Below are positions 1-6,642 of a stretch of DNA of 6,927 nt, one piece after another. Numbering within the stretch: position 1 is the stretch's first letter; every line of letters starts with the position of its first letter. The DNA comes from Dehalococcoidia bacterium (GTDB lineage: Bacteria; Chloroflexota; Dehalococcoidia; UBA3495; JAAXIE01): the NCBI GenBank assembly GCA_012270525.1, contig JAAXIE010000077.1, forward strand, positions 1-6,927. The letters are read 5' to 3'. The notes beneath the pieces are model-generated. The model saw only the letters and a list, made by a program, of their open reading frames with translations, made no database searches and was not told where the DNA came from. The position numbers and the translations under genes are program-made.

Positions 1-1277
1 TGGTCCATGAACTGCGAAAGCTGGGAACCGCCGAAGAACTCCCTCACGGCCGCCACCAACGGGCGTATGTTAACCAGTGCTTGGGGCGTGGCCTGTTCGG
101 GATCGATGAGGGTCATGCGCTCCTTGACCATGCGCTCCATGCGCAGCAGCCCCACGCGCATCTGGTCCTGCACCAGTTCGCCCACGGCCCGCACGCGGCG
201 GTTGCCCAGGTGGTCGATGTCGTCGACCATGCCCTCGGCGTTGTTGATCCGCACCATCGCCCTGAGTACGGACACGATATCTTTCAGGGTGAGGATGGTT
301 TCCCGTTCATCCAAGTCAAGCCTGTTGTTCAGCTTGTAGCGTCCCACCCTGCCCAGGTCGTACCTCCGTGGCTCGAAGAACAGGTTCCGTATCAGGAGAC
401 GGGCATTCTCCAAGCTTGGAGGCTCGCCGGGACGCAGCCTGCGGTAGAACTCCATCTGGGCACTGGCGATCTGCCTTGCCTTGGTGCGGTCGTAATCGTC
501 GCCGGGCCGCAGCCAAGCCCAGACCTCCCGCAGATCATCTTCCTTGAATGCGCTTTCGGGCTCCTCGATAAGGGGTTCCCGGTCGAGGGTGGAGCGGACG
601 TACTGGTTGACCGGGTCGGTATCCACCTCCTCGAAGATGGGTATGATTTCGTCCTCGCTGGCATAACCCAAGGCTCGCAGGAAGGTGGTGGCCGATACCT
701 TCCGCTTGCGGTCTACCTTGACCGAGAGAACGTTGCGATAGCTCGTCTCGAACTCCAGCCAAGCCCCGCGGGACGGGATCAGCTTGGCCGAGCAGAGATC
801 GCGGTCACTGGACAGGTCCTTCTGCACCACGAAATAAACACCGGGGGAGCGCACCAACTGGCTCACCACTACCCGCTCCGCGCCGTTGATGACGAAGGTT
901 GCGTTGCTGGTCATCATGGGTATGTCCCCCATGAAGACCTCCTGCTCCTTGATCTCCCCAGTCTCCTTCAGCAGAAGACTGCAACGCACGTACAGAGAGG
1001 CAGAATAGGTGACCTCACGCTCCTTGCACTGTTCCGGGGTATACTTGGGGTCGCGGAAGTAATGGTCGTGAAAGGAGAGTTCATACTTGTTGCCGGTGTA
1101 GTCCTGGATGGGAGAGACCTCGCGGTAGACGTCGCGCAGCCCATCGGTCTTGTACCATTCGAAGGAGTGCAACTGGCTCTGGATCAGGTAGGGCACCTCC
1201 ATGACCTGTGGGATGCGGGCATACGACTTGACTGCGGGGACGACGCCGATATCACTGTGGGTAGGGGCCAATGCCAT
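1..1277 (-). CDS. rpoB: RNA polymerase beta subunit, N-terminal part (cut by window edge)
   Basis: This is the beta subunit of DNA-dependent RNA polymerase, which forms one side of the active-site cleft. Reading the minus strand from the ATG at 1277-1275 gives 425 uninterrupted codons. Recognisable segments are the protrusion/lobe core NGAERVVVSQLVRSPGVYF (about residues 131-149), IPSRGAWLEFE (167-177), the VDDIDHLGNRRVRAVGEL stretch (351-368), and FFGGSQLSQFMD (414-425), the start of the rifampicin-resistance cluster. D425 matches E. coli D516, so the N-terminal half is about 90 residues shorter than in E. coli, as in Gram-positive and Chloroflexota types. The start is supported by an AAGGAG 9 bases upstream. 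The gene runs off the left edge, so the catalytic half is not visible; rpoC would be expected beyond it. No rplL lies upstream: the gene opens its own transcription unit and diverges from the helicase. Confidence 0.97.
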   Translation of the reverse strand, partial: MALAPTHSDIGVVPAVKSYARIPQVMEVPYLIQSQLHSFEWYKTDGLRDVYREVSPIQDYTGNKYELSFHDHYFRDPKYTPEQCKEREVTYSASLYVRCSLLLKETGEIKEQEVFMGDIPMMTSNATFVINGAERVVVSQLVRSPGVYFVVQKDLSSDRDLCSAKLIPSRGAWLEFETSYRNVLSVKVDRKRKVSATTFLRALGYASEDEIIPIFEEVDTDPVNQYVRSTLDREPLIEEPESAFKEDDLREVWAWLRPGDDYDRTKARQIASAQMEFYRRLRPGEPPSLENARLLIRNLFFEPRRYDLGRVGRYKLNNRLDLDERETILTLKDIVSVLRAMVRINNAEGMVDDIDHLGNRRVRAVGELVQDQMRVGLLRMERMVKERMTLIDPEQATPQALVNIRPLVAAVREFFGGSQLSQFMD

Positions 1278-1285
1278 GCTTGCAT

Positions 1286-1292
1286 TCTCCTT
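1286..1292 (-). promoter_or_regulatory. Ribosome binding site of rpoB
   Basis: The minus strand reads AAGGAGA here, a good anti-16S match, leaving 9 bases between the last G of AAGGAG and the ATG at 1277. It decides between that start and an out-of-frame ATG at 1285, which nearly touches the motif and would not give RpoB. Confidence 0.75.
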
Positions 1293-1397
1293 GGGGGCGG
1301 GTGGATTGGGGCTACCGGAAGAAGACAGGTGAATCCGCGGTGTGGGCAAAGGGCAGACAGGGGCACGCTAACAGACAACGCATAGTTGCAAACATGC

Positions 1398-1425
1398 AGT
1401 CTACCCGATATTTTGGGGTTGTCAA
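1398..1425 (-). promoter_or_regulatory. Predicted sigma-70-type promoter of rpoB
   Basis: On the minus strand a perfect -35 box TTGACA (1425-1420) is followed after 16 bases by TAGACT (1403-1398), a four-of-six match to the -10 consensus. Transcription would start near 1391 and give a leader of about 114 bases before the rpoB ATG. The -35 box lies inside the palindrome at 1415-1429, so a repressor or activator could compete there. This is a pattern match; the perfect -35 and correct placement make it the strongest promoter candidate in the window. Confidence 0.7.
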
Positions 1426-1429
1426 CCCC
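1415..1429. repeat. 15-base perfect palindrome over the rpoB -35 box
   Basis: GGGGTTG-T-CAACCCC has two perfect 7-base arms around a single base. With one central base it cannot fold as drawn into an RNA hairpin, and it lies upstream of the predicted rpoB start, so a protein-binding site on DNA is the more natural reading. It fully contains the rpoB -35 hexamer (1420-1425). Whether it is an operator is unknown. Confidence 0.45.
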
Positions 1430-1505
1430 TCGTGCGGTGGTTCGAAGAAACTCGATACCCTCCAAGGCAATCTCATTTCCGGCTTTACACCAACTTCCTC
1501 GAGCA

Positions 1506-1524
1506 TGACATCCTTCGTTGACAC
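1506..1524 (+). repeat. Promoter-associated block, copy 1 (upstream of helicase)
   Basis: The 19 bases TGACATC-CTTCGTTGACAC recur at 6643-6662 upstream of lexA, with a single extra T between the two halves. Both copies end in a perfect TTGACA -35 hexamer at the same place in the block. The shared part outside the hexamer is longer than a plain sigma-70 promoter requires. Confidence 0.55.
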
Positions 1525-1547
1525 TCTCTGAGCCGCCCCAATACACT
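1518..1547 (+). promoter_or_regulatory. Predicted promoter of the helicase gene
   Basis: A perfect -35 TTGACA (1518-1523) is separated by 18 bases from TACACT (1542-1547), which matches four of six -10 positions. Transcription would start near 1554, leaving about 125 bases of leader before the TTG start at 1679. It points away from the rpoB promoter, and the two -35 boxes are about 93 bases apart. No GAAC/GTTC operator-like palindrome is seen beside it. Confidence 0.5.
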
Positions 1548-1678
1548 CCAACTGATGTCCCGGATCACCATTTCCAAGCCTTGTACGGGCAGCCCTTGCG
1601 CGAGTACTTCTCCCCGAGGCGTTTCCGGGTATCGCCCTTCTTCCGAAAAGCAATCCTGACAGCCGGGCCAGCGAATCC

Positions 1679-3871
1679 TTGACCACGACACCTCGCATAC
1701 TCGAAGGTCTGAATCCCACGCAGCGAGAGGCGGTGGAGACCGCCGAAGGGCCACTGCTCATCGTAGCTGGCCCGGGCAGCGGCAAGACGCGAGTCATCAC
1801 CCACAGGGTCGCCTACCTTATGGGGGCATACGGCGTACGGCCCTACCGAATCCTAGCGGTGACCTTCACCAACAAAGCCGCCCGGGAGATGCGTGACAGG
1901 TTGGACCGTCTGGCAGGCCCAACTGCCAAGGATGTCGTCATGTCGACCTTCCACTCTTTTTGTGTACGAGTGTTGCGCCGGGAAGGACATCGCATCGGCA
2001 TCGATACGGGCTTCACCATCTACGACGACGACGACCAAGGCAGCGTGTTGAAGGAGGCCATTGAGATGGCCGACCTGGATAGCAAGCGCTTTCCCCGCCG
2101 TGCCGTCCAGGGAATCATCTCCAAGGCCAAGAGCACAATGGTCGACCCAAGAGCCATGGCCCAGAACCCAGCCAGCTATTTCGAGGAGCGTGTTTCCCGC
2201 GCCTACCAGCGCTACGAGGAGTTGATGGCCCGCAACAATGCGGTGGACTTCGACGACCTGCTGCTGAAAGCGGTGCAACTGTTCCGGAACGATGCCGAGG
2301 TGCTGGAGCAGTACCAGGAGCGGTTCCAGCACGTGATGATCGACGAATTCCAGGATACCAACGTGGTGCAGTACCGGTTGGCCAGGCAGGTGGCTGGTGG
2401 TCATCGAAACATCTGCGTGGTTGGTGATCCAGACCAGTCGATTTACTCTTGGCGCAATGCCGACATACGGAACATCCTCAGTTTCCAAAACGACTACCCC
2501 GACGCCAAGATCGTCAACCTGGTGGAGAACTACCGCTCCACCAACACTATCCTCAGGGCTGCCCAGAACGTCATCGGTGAGAACCCGATGGCCCTCCGCA
2601 AGGAATTGCACACCAGCCGGGGCGAGGGCATACCCATCACGGTTGCCGAGGCCCACACGCCGGAGGAAGAAGCCGAGTTCGTCGTGGGCCAGGTGACCCG
2701 CTTGCAGAAGGAGGAGGGAGTCCCAGCCCATGATTGCGCGGTGATGTACCGCATCAACGCCCAGTCACGACCCTTGGAGGAAGCCTGCCTGCGGCGGGGA
2801 ATGCACTACCGCCTTGTGGGGGGGGCCCGTTTCTACCAGCGCAAAGAGGTCAAGGACCTCATGTGCTACCTGCGCCTTCTGGCCAACCCCAACGACGCCG
2901 TGAGCCTGCGCCGGGTGATCAACGTGCCTCCCCGTGGGATCGGGCAACGCTCCGTGGAGGACTTGGAGCGCTGGGCCACCCACCAGGACGTCCCTCTCTT
3001 CACCGCCATCCAGCAGATGGCCGACGGCGAGGCGGCCAGCCCGGTGGGAGCGCGGGCCACCAGCACATTGCGTGGCTTCTACCGGATGATTCACGACCTA
3101 GCCGAACTCAGCCGCGAGGTGGACGTGGTGCAGCTCTTGGATGCCTTGCTGGAGCGCACCAAGTACCACGACTACCTGCAGGAGAAAGTGGAGCACCCCG
3201 ACGAAAGGTGGGAAAACGTGATGGAACTCCGGGCGGTGGCCCAGGAGTTCGAAGACCTCGACCCTCCCGAAGGGCTCCTCTCGCTTCTGGAACGCTTCGC
3301 CTTGGTAGCCGACGTGGACAACTATGAGGATACCGCCGAGGGCGTGACTCTCATCACCCTGCACCAAGCCAAGGGTTTGGAGTTCCCCGTGGTGTTCCTT
3401 GTGGGCATGGAGGAAGGGATGCTGCCCCACATCCGCTCCTTCGACGACGAGGACCAGATGGAAGAGGAGCGCCGCCTTTGCTACGTGGGCATCACCCGTG
3501 CCAGGGACCGCCTCTTCCTGGTGCGCTCCTTCCGACGGGGAGGCCGAGGATACAGCGGGAGCGGTCCCAGTATCCCGTCCCGGTTCCTTCAGGACATCCC
3601 CCGCGAACTGGTCCAAGCTCCCGAAAGACCCCCCTCTTCCCGGCCGGGCCCACACGCAGGCTCCGCATGGGGTAGGTATGCCACTGTTGAAGCCGAAGCA
3701 CCCGAAATGGACCTCAAGCCCGGCGACAAAGTGCTACACAGGATGTTCGGGGAGGGCATGGTCATCAACTGCGTCTCGGTCAACGGGGATATGCAGGCCA
3801 CCGTTGCCTTCGACGAGAAGACAGGCGTAAAGAAGCTCCTGCTCGGCATCGCTCCGTTGCAGAAGCTGTAG
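1679..3871 (+). CDS. pcrA: PcrA/UvrD-type superfamily 1A DNA helicase
   Basis: This is a 3'-to-5' ATP-dependent DNA helicase used in nucleotide excision repair, plasmid replication and clearing of proteins or RNA polymerase from DNA. All signature motifs are present in 730 residues, the usual PcrA length: Q motif LNPTQREAV (Q15), Walker A AGPGSGKT (30-37), motif Ia AVTFTNKAARE (60-70), STFHSF (89-94), motif II IDEFQDT (221-227, D222 and E223), motif III VVGDPDQSIYSWR (247-259), motif IV VENYRST (282-288), motif V LITLHQAKGLEFP (558-570) and motif VI YVGITRARD (602-610). A Gly/Ser/Pro-rich linker (about 620-676) leads to a C-terminal Tudor-like domain, GDKVLHRMFGEG to APLQKL (682-730), which in PcrA relatives binds RNA polymerase. 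The TTG at 1679 is the first possible start after an in-frame stop at 1553-1555, and it places the Q motif at the usual distance from the N-terminus. No clear Shine-Dalgarno sequence precedes it. Calling it PcrA rather than UvrD is a naming choice. Confidence 0.96.
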   Translation: MTTTPRILEGLNPTQREAVETAEGPLLIVAGPGSGKTRVITHRVAYLMGAYGVRPYRILAVTFTNKAAREMRDRLDRLAGPTAKDVVMSTFHSFCVRVLRREGHRIGIDTGFTIYDDDDQGSVLKEAIEMADLDSKRFPRRAVQGIISKAKSTMVDPRAMAQNPASYFEERVSRAYQRYEELMARNNAVDFDDLLLKAVQLFRNDAEVLEQYQERFQHVMIDEFQDTNVVQYRLARQVAGGHRNICVVGDPDQSIYSWRNADIRNILSFQNDYPDAKIVNLVENYRSTNTILRAAQNVIGENPMALRKELHTSRGEGIPITVAEAHTPEEEAEFVVGQVTRLQKEEGVPAHDCAVMYRINAQSRPLEEACLRRGMHYRLVGGARFYQRKEVKDLMCYLRLLANPNDAVSLRRVINVPPRGIGQRSVEDLERWATHQDVPLFTAIQQMADGEAASPVGARATSTLRGFYRMIHDLAELSREVDVVQLLDALLERTKYHDYLQEKVEHPDERWENVMELRAVAQEFEDLDPPEGLLSLLERFALVADVDNYEDTAEGVTLITLHQAKGLEFPVVFLVGMEEGMLPHIRSFDDEDQMEEERRLCYVGITRARDRLFLVRSFRRGGRGYSGSGPSIPSRFLQDIPRELVQAPERPPSSRPGPHAGSAWGRYATVEAEAPEMDLKPGDKVLHRMFGEGMVINCVSVNGDMQATVAFDEKTGVKKLLLGIAPLQKL

Positions 3872-4032
3872 CCGTTCGTCGCTCAGTTCCACTAGAGCCT
3901 GCATCCTTGGTGCGCTTCACTCTGCCCGTTGGCTTGCTTCGGATCATCCCACTCCAAAGGTCATTGTACCGACTTTTGCCGTCGCTCCCTATCTATGGAC
4001 TTTCTGCGGCACGCGGCCCTATCATACGAGAA
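3872..4032 (+). other. Spacer between helicase and rel
   Basis: These 161 bases separate the helicase stop from the preferred rel ATG. The rel frame stays open back to a TTG at 3907, but the 42 extra residues are basic and hydrophobic (LLRIIPLQRSLYRLLPSLPIYG), unlike any Rel N-terminus I know, and no ribosome binding site precedes TTG 3907 or GTG 3910. I read the stretch as untranslated and as carrying a candidate rel promoter. No terminator hairpin with a T-run is visible, so read-through from the helicase remains possible. Confidence 0.55.
3996..4025 (+). promoter_or_regulatory. Candidate promoter of rel, possibly giving a leaderless mRNA
   Basis: TATCAT (4020-4025) matches five of six -10 positions and sits 18 bases after TGGACT (3996-4001), a four-of-six -35 match. 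Counting from the -10, transcription would start at about 4032-4033, exactly at the rel ATG. That fits the absence of a good Shine-Dalgarno sequence before this ATG. The -35 is weak, so this remains a candidate. Confidence 0.35.
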
Positions 4033-6261
4033 ATGGCTACGATAGTAGGGACGGATACCGCAATAGCGGAGGAGTTGGTGTCCCATATCCGGCAGTACCT
4101 GCCCGAAGAGCAGGTGCATCGGATTGAGGGTGCCTATGCTTACGCTTGCCGGTGTCACGACGGCCAGACCCGGCGGTCGGGCGAACCCTACGTGCACCAT
4201 CCCTTGAACACGGCTCTGGTGCTAGCCGACCTGCGCTTGGATGCCGATACCCTCTGCGCCGCCCTGCTCCATGACGTTATGGAAGACTGCGGCGTCACCT
4301 ACCGGGACTTGGAGAGGGAGTTCGGCGACGAGGTGGCCCGCTTGGTAGACTCGGTAACCAAGCTCACCCGTATGGACTACGAGAAGCTGGGACGGACCTA
4401 CTCCGAAGACCGACTGAACGACGAGAGCCTGCGCAAAATGCTGGTTGCTATGGCCAACGACGTGCGGGTGGTGCTTATCAAGCTGGCGGACAGGCTGCAC
4501 AACATGCAGACGCTGCCCGCCCTCTCGCCGGAACGCCAGAAGGCCATCGCCCAGGAAACCCTCGACATCTACGGGCCTCTGGCCCACCGCTTGGGCATCT
4601 GGGACATGAAATGGCGCTTGGAAGACTTGGCCTACCGCCACCTGGAGCCGGAGAAGTACCACCAGATTTCGGGCATGCTCGCTTCCAAGCGCGCCCAGCG
4701 CGAGGAGTACGTAGAGAGGGTCTCCGACGTGTTGGCTGGCGAACTGGAACAGTCGAATATCAGGGCCCAGGTTACCGGCCGCCCCAAGCACATCTACAGC
4801 ATCGCCCGCAAAATCGACAAGTACGAATCGCAGCAGAAGACCCGCACCGACATCTACGACCTCTACGCCCTGCGCGTGCTGGTGGAGACCAAGGCTGACT
4901 GCTATAACGCCTTGGGGACCGTGCACAACTTGTGGCGTCCAATTCCGGGGCAGTTCGACGATTACATCGCCAACCACAAGGACAATATGTACCAGTCCCT
5001 GCACACTACAGTGATGTGCGAGGGTGCGGTACCCCTGGAAGTGCAGATTCGCACCCACGACATGCACCAGGTTGCCGAGTACGGTGTGGCCGCCCACTAC
5101 CGGTACAAGGAAGGCAGCTCCTTGGACATGCGTTTCGAGGAGAAGATGGCTTGGCTCCGCCAGCTTCTGGAGTGGCAGCGGGAGGTCACCGCCACCGATG
5201 AATTCCTGGAGACCGTCAAGACCGACCTGTTCCCAGACCAGGTGTTCGTATATACCCCCAAGGGAGATATCGTGGAGCTTCCGACCGGCTCCACACCCTT
5301 GGACTTCGCTTACAAGATCCACACCGAGTTGGGTCACCGCTGCGTCGGGGCCAAGGTTAATGGCCGGCTGGTCTCCCTGGACTGCCCGCTGAAGAGCGGG
5401 GACACCGTGGAGGTGGTAAGCACCAAGGTGGCCCGGGGACCGCGCCTGGACTGGTTGAACCCCAATCTCGGTCTGCTGAAATCGGCTTCCGCCCGGCAAG
5501 CGGTGCGCCAGTGGTTCCGGCGCCAGCAGCGGGGCAGCAACATGCAGCGTGGTCGCGAGGTGCTGCGCCGCGAGTTGAAGCGTCTGGGCGCCACCATGGA
5601 AGAAACCAAGGTGGCCCAGAACTTTGGATACAGCAACCTCGATGAGTTTCTGGCGGCCCTGGGTTCGGGGGTGATCACCGAGAACCAGGTCTTCGCACGG
5701 CTCACGTCCCTGCAGACGGGGCCACGCCCAGGCGAGGGTCCCCATCCGGCTGAGGTCCCTCTCTCCAGCCCCACATCGGGTATCCAGGTCTTGGGCGTGG
5801 GGGACCTGTTGATGCGTATGGGACGCTGCTGCAGCCCGCTGCCCGGAGACGACATCGTGGGCTTCGTCACCCGCACCAATGGCGTGACAGTGCACAAGAG
5901 TGGATGTCCCAACCTCCGGAATGTGGACGAGCGGGAAAGGCTGGTTGATGTGGAATGGGGCCACACCCAGCAGCTTTACCCAGTGCGGGTCAGCATCCTC
6001 GCTTGGGACCGGGTGGGCCTGCTCAGCGATGTCACCACTCGGGTGTCAGAAGAAAGGGTCAACATCGCGTCGGTAAACACCACAGAGCACAGCGACGGCA
6101 CCTGCACGCTTTCACTCACCCTCTATACCACGGGCACCGACCAGCTCAGCCGCCTTTTCTCCAAGCTGGAAGGAGTGCGTGGGGTGATACGCGCGGTACG
6201 CACCAATGGTGAGTCCACCGCCAGCGAAAAGGGGCGCACCCCTTCGGCTACCAGGAACTAG
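4033..6261 (+). CDS. rel: Bifunctional (p)ppGpp synthetase/hydrolase, RelA/SpoT (Rel) family
   Basis: Rel makes pppGpp/ppGpp from ATP and GTP/GDP on stalled ribosomes and degrades it otherwise, controlling the stringent response. From ATG 4033 the protein has 742 residues, normal for long Rel proteins, with the standard domain order. The HD hydrolase has H56, H80-D81, E84-D85 and D153 (YVHHPL, LLHDVMED, KLADRLHN), so hydrolysis should be intact. The synthetase has GRPKHIYSIARK (249-260), TDIYDLYALR (272-281), DNMYQSLHTT (317-326) and LEVQIRTHDMHQVAEYGVAAHY (335-356, E336). The TGS domain spans about 401-463, followed by a helical region (about 475-560), the conserved-cysteine domain with C599, C600 and C625 (RCCSPLPGDD, HKSGCPNL), and an ACT domain (about 648-723). 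Oddity: the synthetase charge motif reads QFDD (307-310) instead of the RxKD usual in bifunctional enzymes. The frame is open upstream to TTG 3907 (784 residues), but the added residues lack family character and ATG 4033 fits best. Confidence 0.95.
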   Translation: MATIVGTDTAIAEELVSHIRQYLPEEQVHRIEGAYAYACRCHDGQTRRSGEPYVHHPLNTALVLADLRLDADTLCAALLHDVMEDCGVTYRDLEREFGDEVARLVDSVTKLTRMDYEKLGRTYSEDRLNDESLRKMLVAMANDVRVVLIKLADRLHNMQTLPALSPERQKAIAQETLDIYGPLAHRLGIWDMKWRLEDLAYRHLEPEKYHQISGMLASKRAQREEYVERVSDVLAGELEQSNIRAQVTGRPKHIYSIARKIDKYESQQKTRTDIYDLYALRVLVETKADCYNALGTVHNLWRPIPGQFDDYIANHKDNMYQSLHTTVMCEGAVPLEVQIRTHDMHQVAEYGVAAHYRYKEGSSLDMRFEEKMAWLRQLLEWQREVTATDEFLETVKTDLFPDQVFVYTPKGDIVELPTGSTPLDFAYKIHTELGHRCVGAKVNGRLVSLDCPLKSGDTVEVVSTKVARGPRLDWLNPNLGLLKSASARQAVRQWFRRQQRGSNMQRGREVLRRELKRLGATMEETKVAQNFGYSNLDEFLAALGSGVITENQVFARLTSLQTGPRPGEGPHPAEVPLSSPTSGIQVLGVGDLLMRMGRCCSPLPGDDIVGFVTRTNGVTVHKSGCPNLRNVDERERLVDVEWGHTQQLYPVRVSILAWDRVGLLSDVTTRVSEERVNIASVNTTEHSDGTCTLSLTLYTTGTDQLSRLFSKLEGVRGVIRAVRTNGESTASEKGRTPSATRN

Positions 6262-6367
6262 GCATCTGATTCCGGTTGACGAAGAGTACGCTGCAACCTC
6301 AGGATGCCATCATCAGGATCTGCAGGTCGGAAGAATCATCCGCCGCAGGACAGTAGGGAGGTAAGTA
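6262..6367 (+). other. Spacer between rel and rpsT
   Basis: These 106 bases contain a TTGACG at 6276-6281 that resembles a -35 box, but nothing at the right distance makes a respectable -10 (CAGGAT at 6300-6305 is the best, with an 18-base spacer). A 7-base direct repeat TCAGGAT occurs at 6299-6305 and 6313-6319. No terminator is seen, so rpsT may be read both from rel and from a weak promoter of its own. Confidence 0.3.
6354..6362 (+). promoter_or_regulatory. Ribosome binding site of rpsT
   Basis: TAGGGAGGT is a strong anti-16S match whose GGAGG core ends 6 bases before the TTG at 6368. No ATG or GTG in the right frame lies at a suitable distance, so this site fixes the unusual TTG start. 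Confidence 0.75.
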
Positions 6368-6628
6368 TTGCCCAGTGAAAGGTCGGCGCGCACCTCGGAG
6401 CGACGCCGCATAAGGAATCGTCAGACGCGCAGGGCCACCCGCACCATAGTCACCAGTGCAACCAGTTCACTGCGCGACAGCAGCCCCGAGGAAGCCGAGC
6501 CTGCCGTGCGACAAGCCATCCGTGCCCTGGACCGGGCGGTGCGCAAGGGGGTGCTGCACCGCAACAACGCAGCCCGGCGCAAGGCCCGCCTGATGGCCAA
6601 GGTCAACGCTGCACAGAACGCCTCCTGA
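6368..6628 (+). CDS. rpsT: Small ribosomal subunit protein bS20
   Basis: bS20 is an early-binding 16S rRNA protein of the small ribosomal subunit. The 86-residue product has the family pattern throughout: a basic N-terminus with S-A-R-T-S-E-R-R-R-I-R-N (residues 6-17), a three-helix body with many Arg and Ala, and the C-terminal signature ALDRAVRKGVLHRNNAARRKARL (52-74), matching the family's 'LDKAAKKGVIHKNKAARKKSRL'. Length is normal. It begins at TTG 6368 behind a strong Shine-Dalgarno sequence; Met-Pro-Ser at the start is typical of the family. E. coli rpsT also starts with UUG, where the weak codon is part of autoregulation by S20, so the same may hold here. Arg is favoured over Lys, as expected in GC-rich DNA. 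The TGA stop overlaps the first bases of the GAACATGTTC palindrome upstream of lexA. Confidence 0.94.
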   Translation: MPSERSARTSERRRIRNRQTRRATRTIVTSATSSLRDSSPEEAEPAVRQAIRALDRAVRKGVLHRNNAARRKARLMAKVNAAQNAS

Positions 6629-6636
6629 ACATGTTC
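6627..6636. promoter_or_regulatory. Candidate LexA operator GAACATGTTC
   Basis: A perfect 10-base palindrome lies 19 bases upstream of the lexA -35 box and overlaps the rpsT stop codon. GAAC and GTTC are the half-sites of Gram-positive-type LexA boxes, where they are normally separated by four bases; here the gap is two. Location next to lexA favours autoregulation, but the short gap makes it atypical. Confidence 0.45.
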
Positions 6637-6642
6637 TAATAG

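Larger units (their letters stand above)
1278..1678. other. Divergent intergenic control region between rpoB and the helicase gene
   Basis: These 401 bases hold no convincing protein gene. From left to right they contain the predicted rpoB leader (about 1278-1391), the rpoB promoter (1398-1425), a 15-base palindrome over its -35 box (1415-1429), a stretch of about 75 bases with nothing recognised (1430-1505), the helicase promoter with a sequence block shared with lexA (1506-1547), and a predicted helicase leader of about 125 bases (1554-1678). I see no tRNA-like fold, no riboswitch I recognise and no strong hairpin plus T-run terminator on either strand. Two small open frames, 1312-1383 on the minus strand (23 codons) and 1555-1659 on the plus strand (34 codons), begin close to the predicted transcription starts, but their composition does not suggest real proteins. 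Confidence 0.7.

Noticed and set aside
1312..1383. A 23-codon frame in the rpoB leader on the minus strand
   Set aside because: It has no Shine-Dalgarno sequence and three Cys in a low-quality peptide. Its position near the predicted transcription start is the only support.
81..1385. A 434-codon open frame on the plus strand over the rpoB region
   Set aside because: It lies antisense to rpoB, whose minus-strand translation is an unmistakable RpoB. The antisense product has no family features and is a by-product of GC-rich codon use.
1440..1446. GTTCGAA as a LexA half-site near the helicase promoter
   Set aside because: A lone TTCGAA palindrome without a correctly spaced GAAC partner is expected by chance, and it lies about 70 bases upstream of the helicase -35.
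1853..2731. A 292-codon open frame on the minus strand
   Set aside because: It is antisense to the helicase motifs I to IV and shows no recognisable protein features.
3907..4032. N-terminal extension of Rel from TTG 3907 (42 residues)
   Set aside because: No ribosome binding site, no similarity to Rel N-termini, and a promoter-like sequence lies within it. ATG 4033 gives a normal Rel start.
4222..5964. A 580-codon open frame on the minus strand
   Set aside because: It is fully antisense to rel. It is rich in His, Val, Gly and Leu without domain motifs, as expected of a shadow frame of a GC-rich gene.
6276..6305. Promoter for rpsT from TTGACG
   Set aside because: The -35-like box is good but the best -10 at 18 bases (CAGGAT) matches only three positions, so it is noted only in the spacer description.
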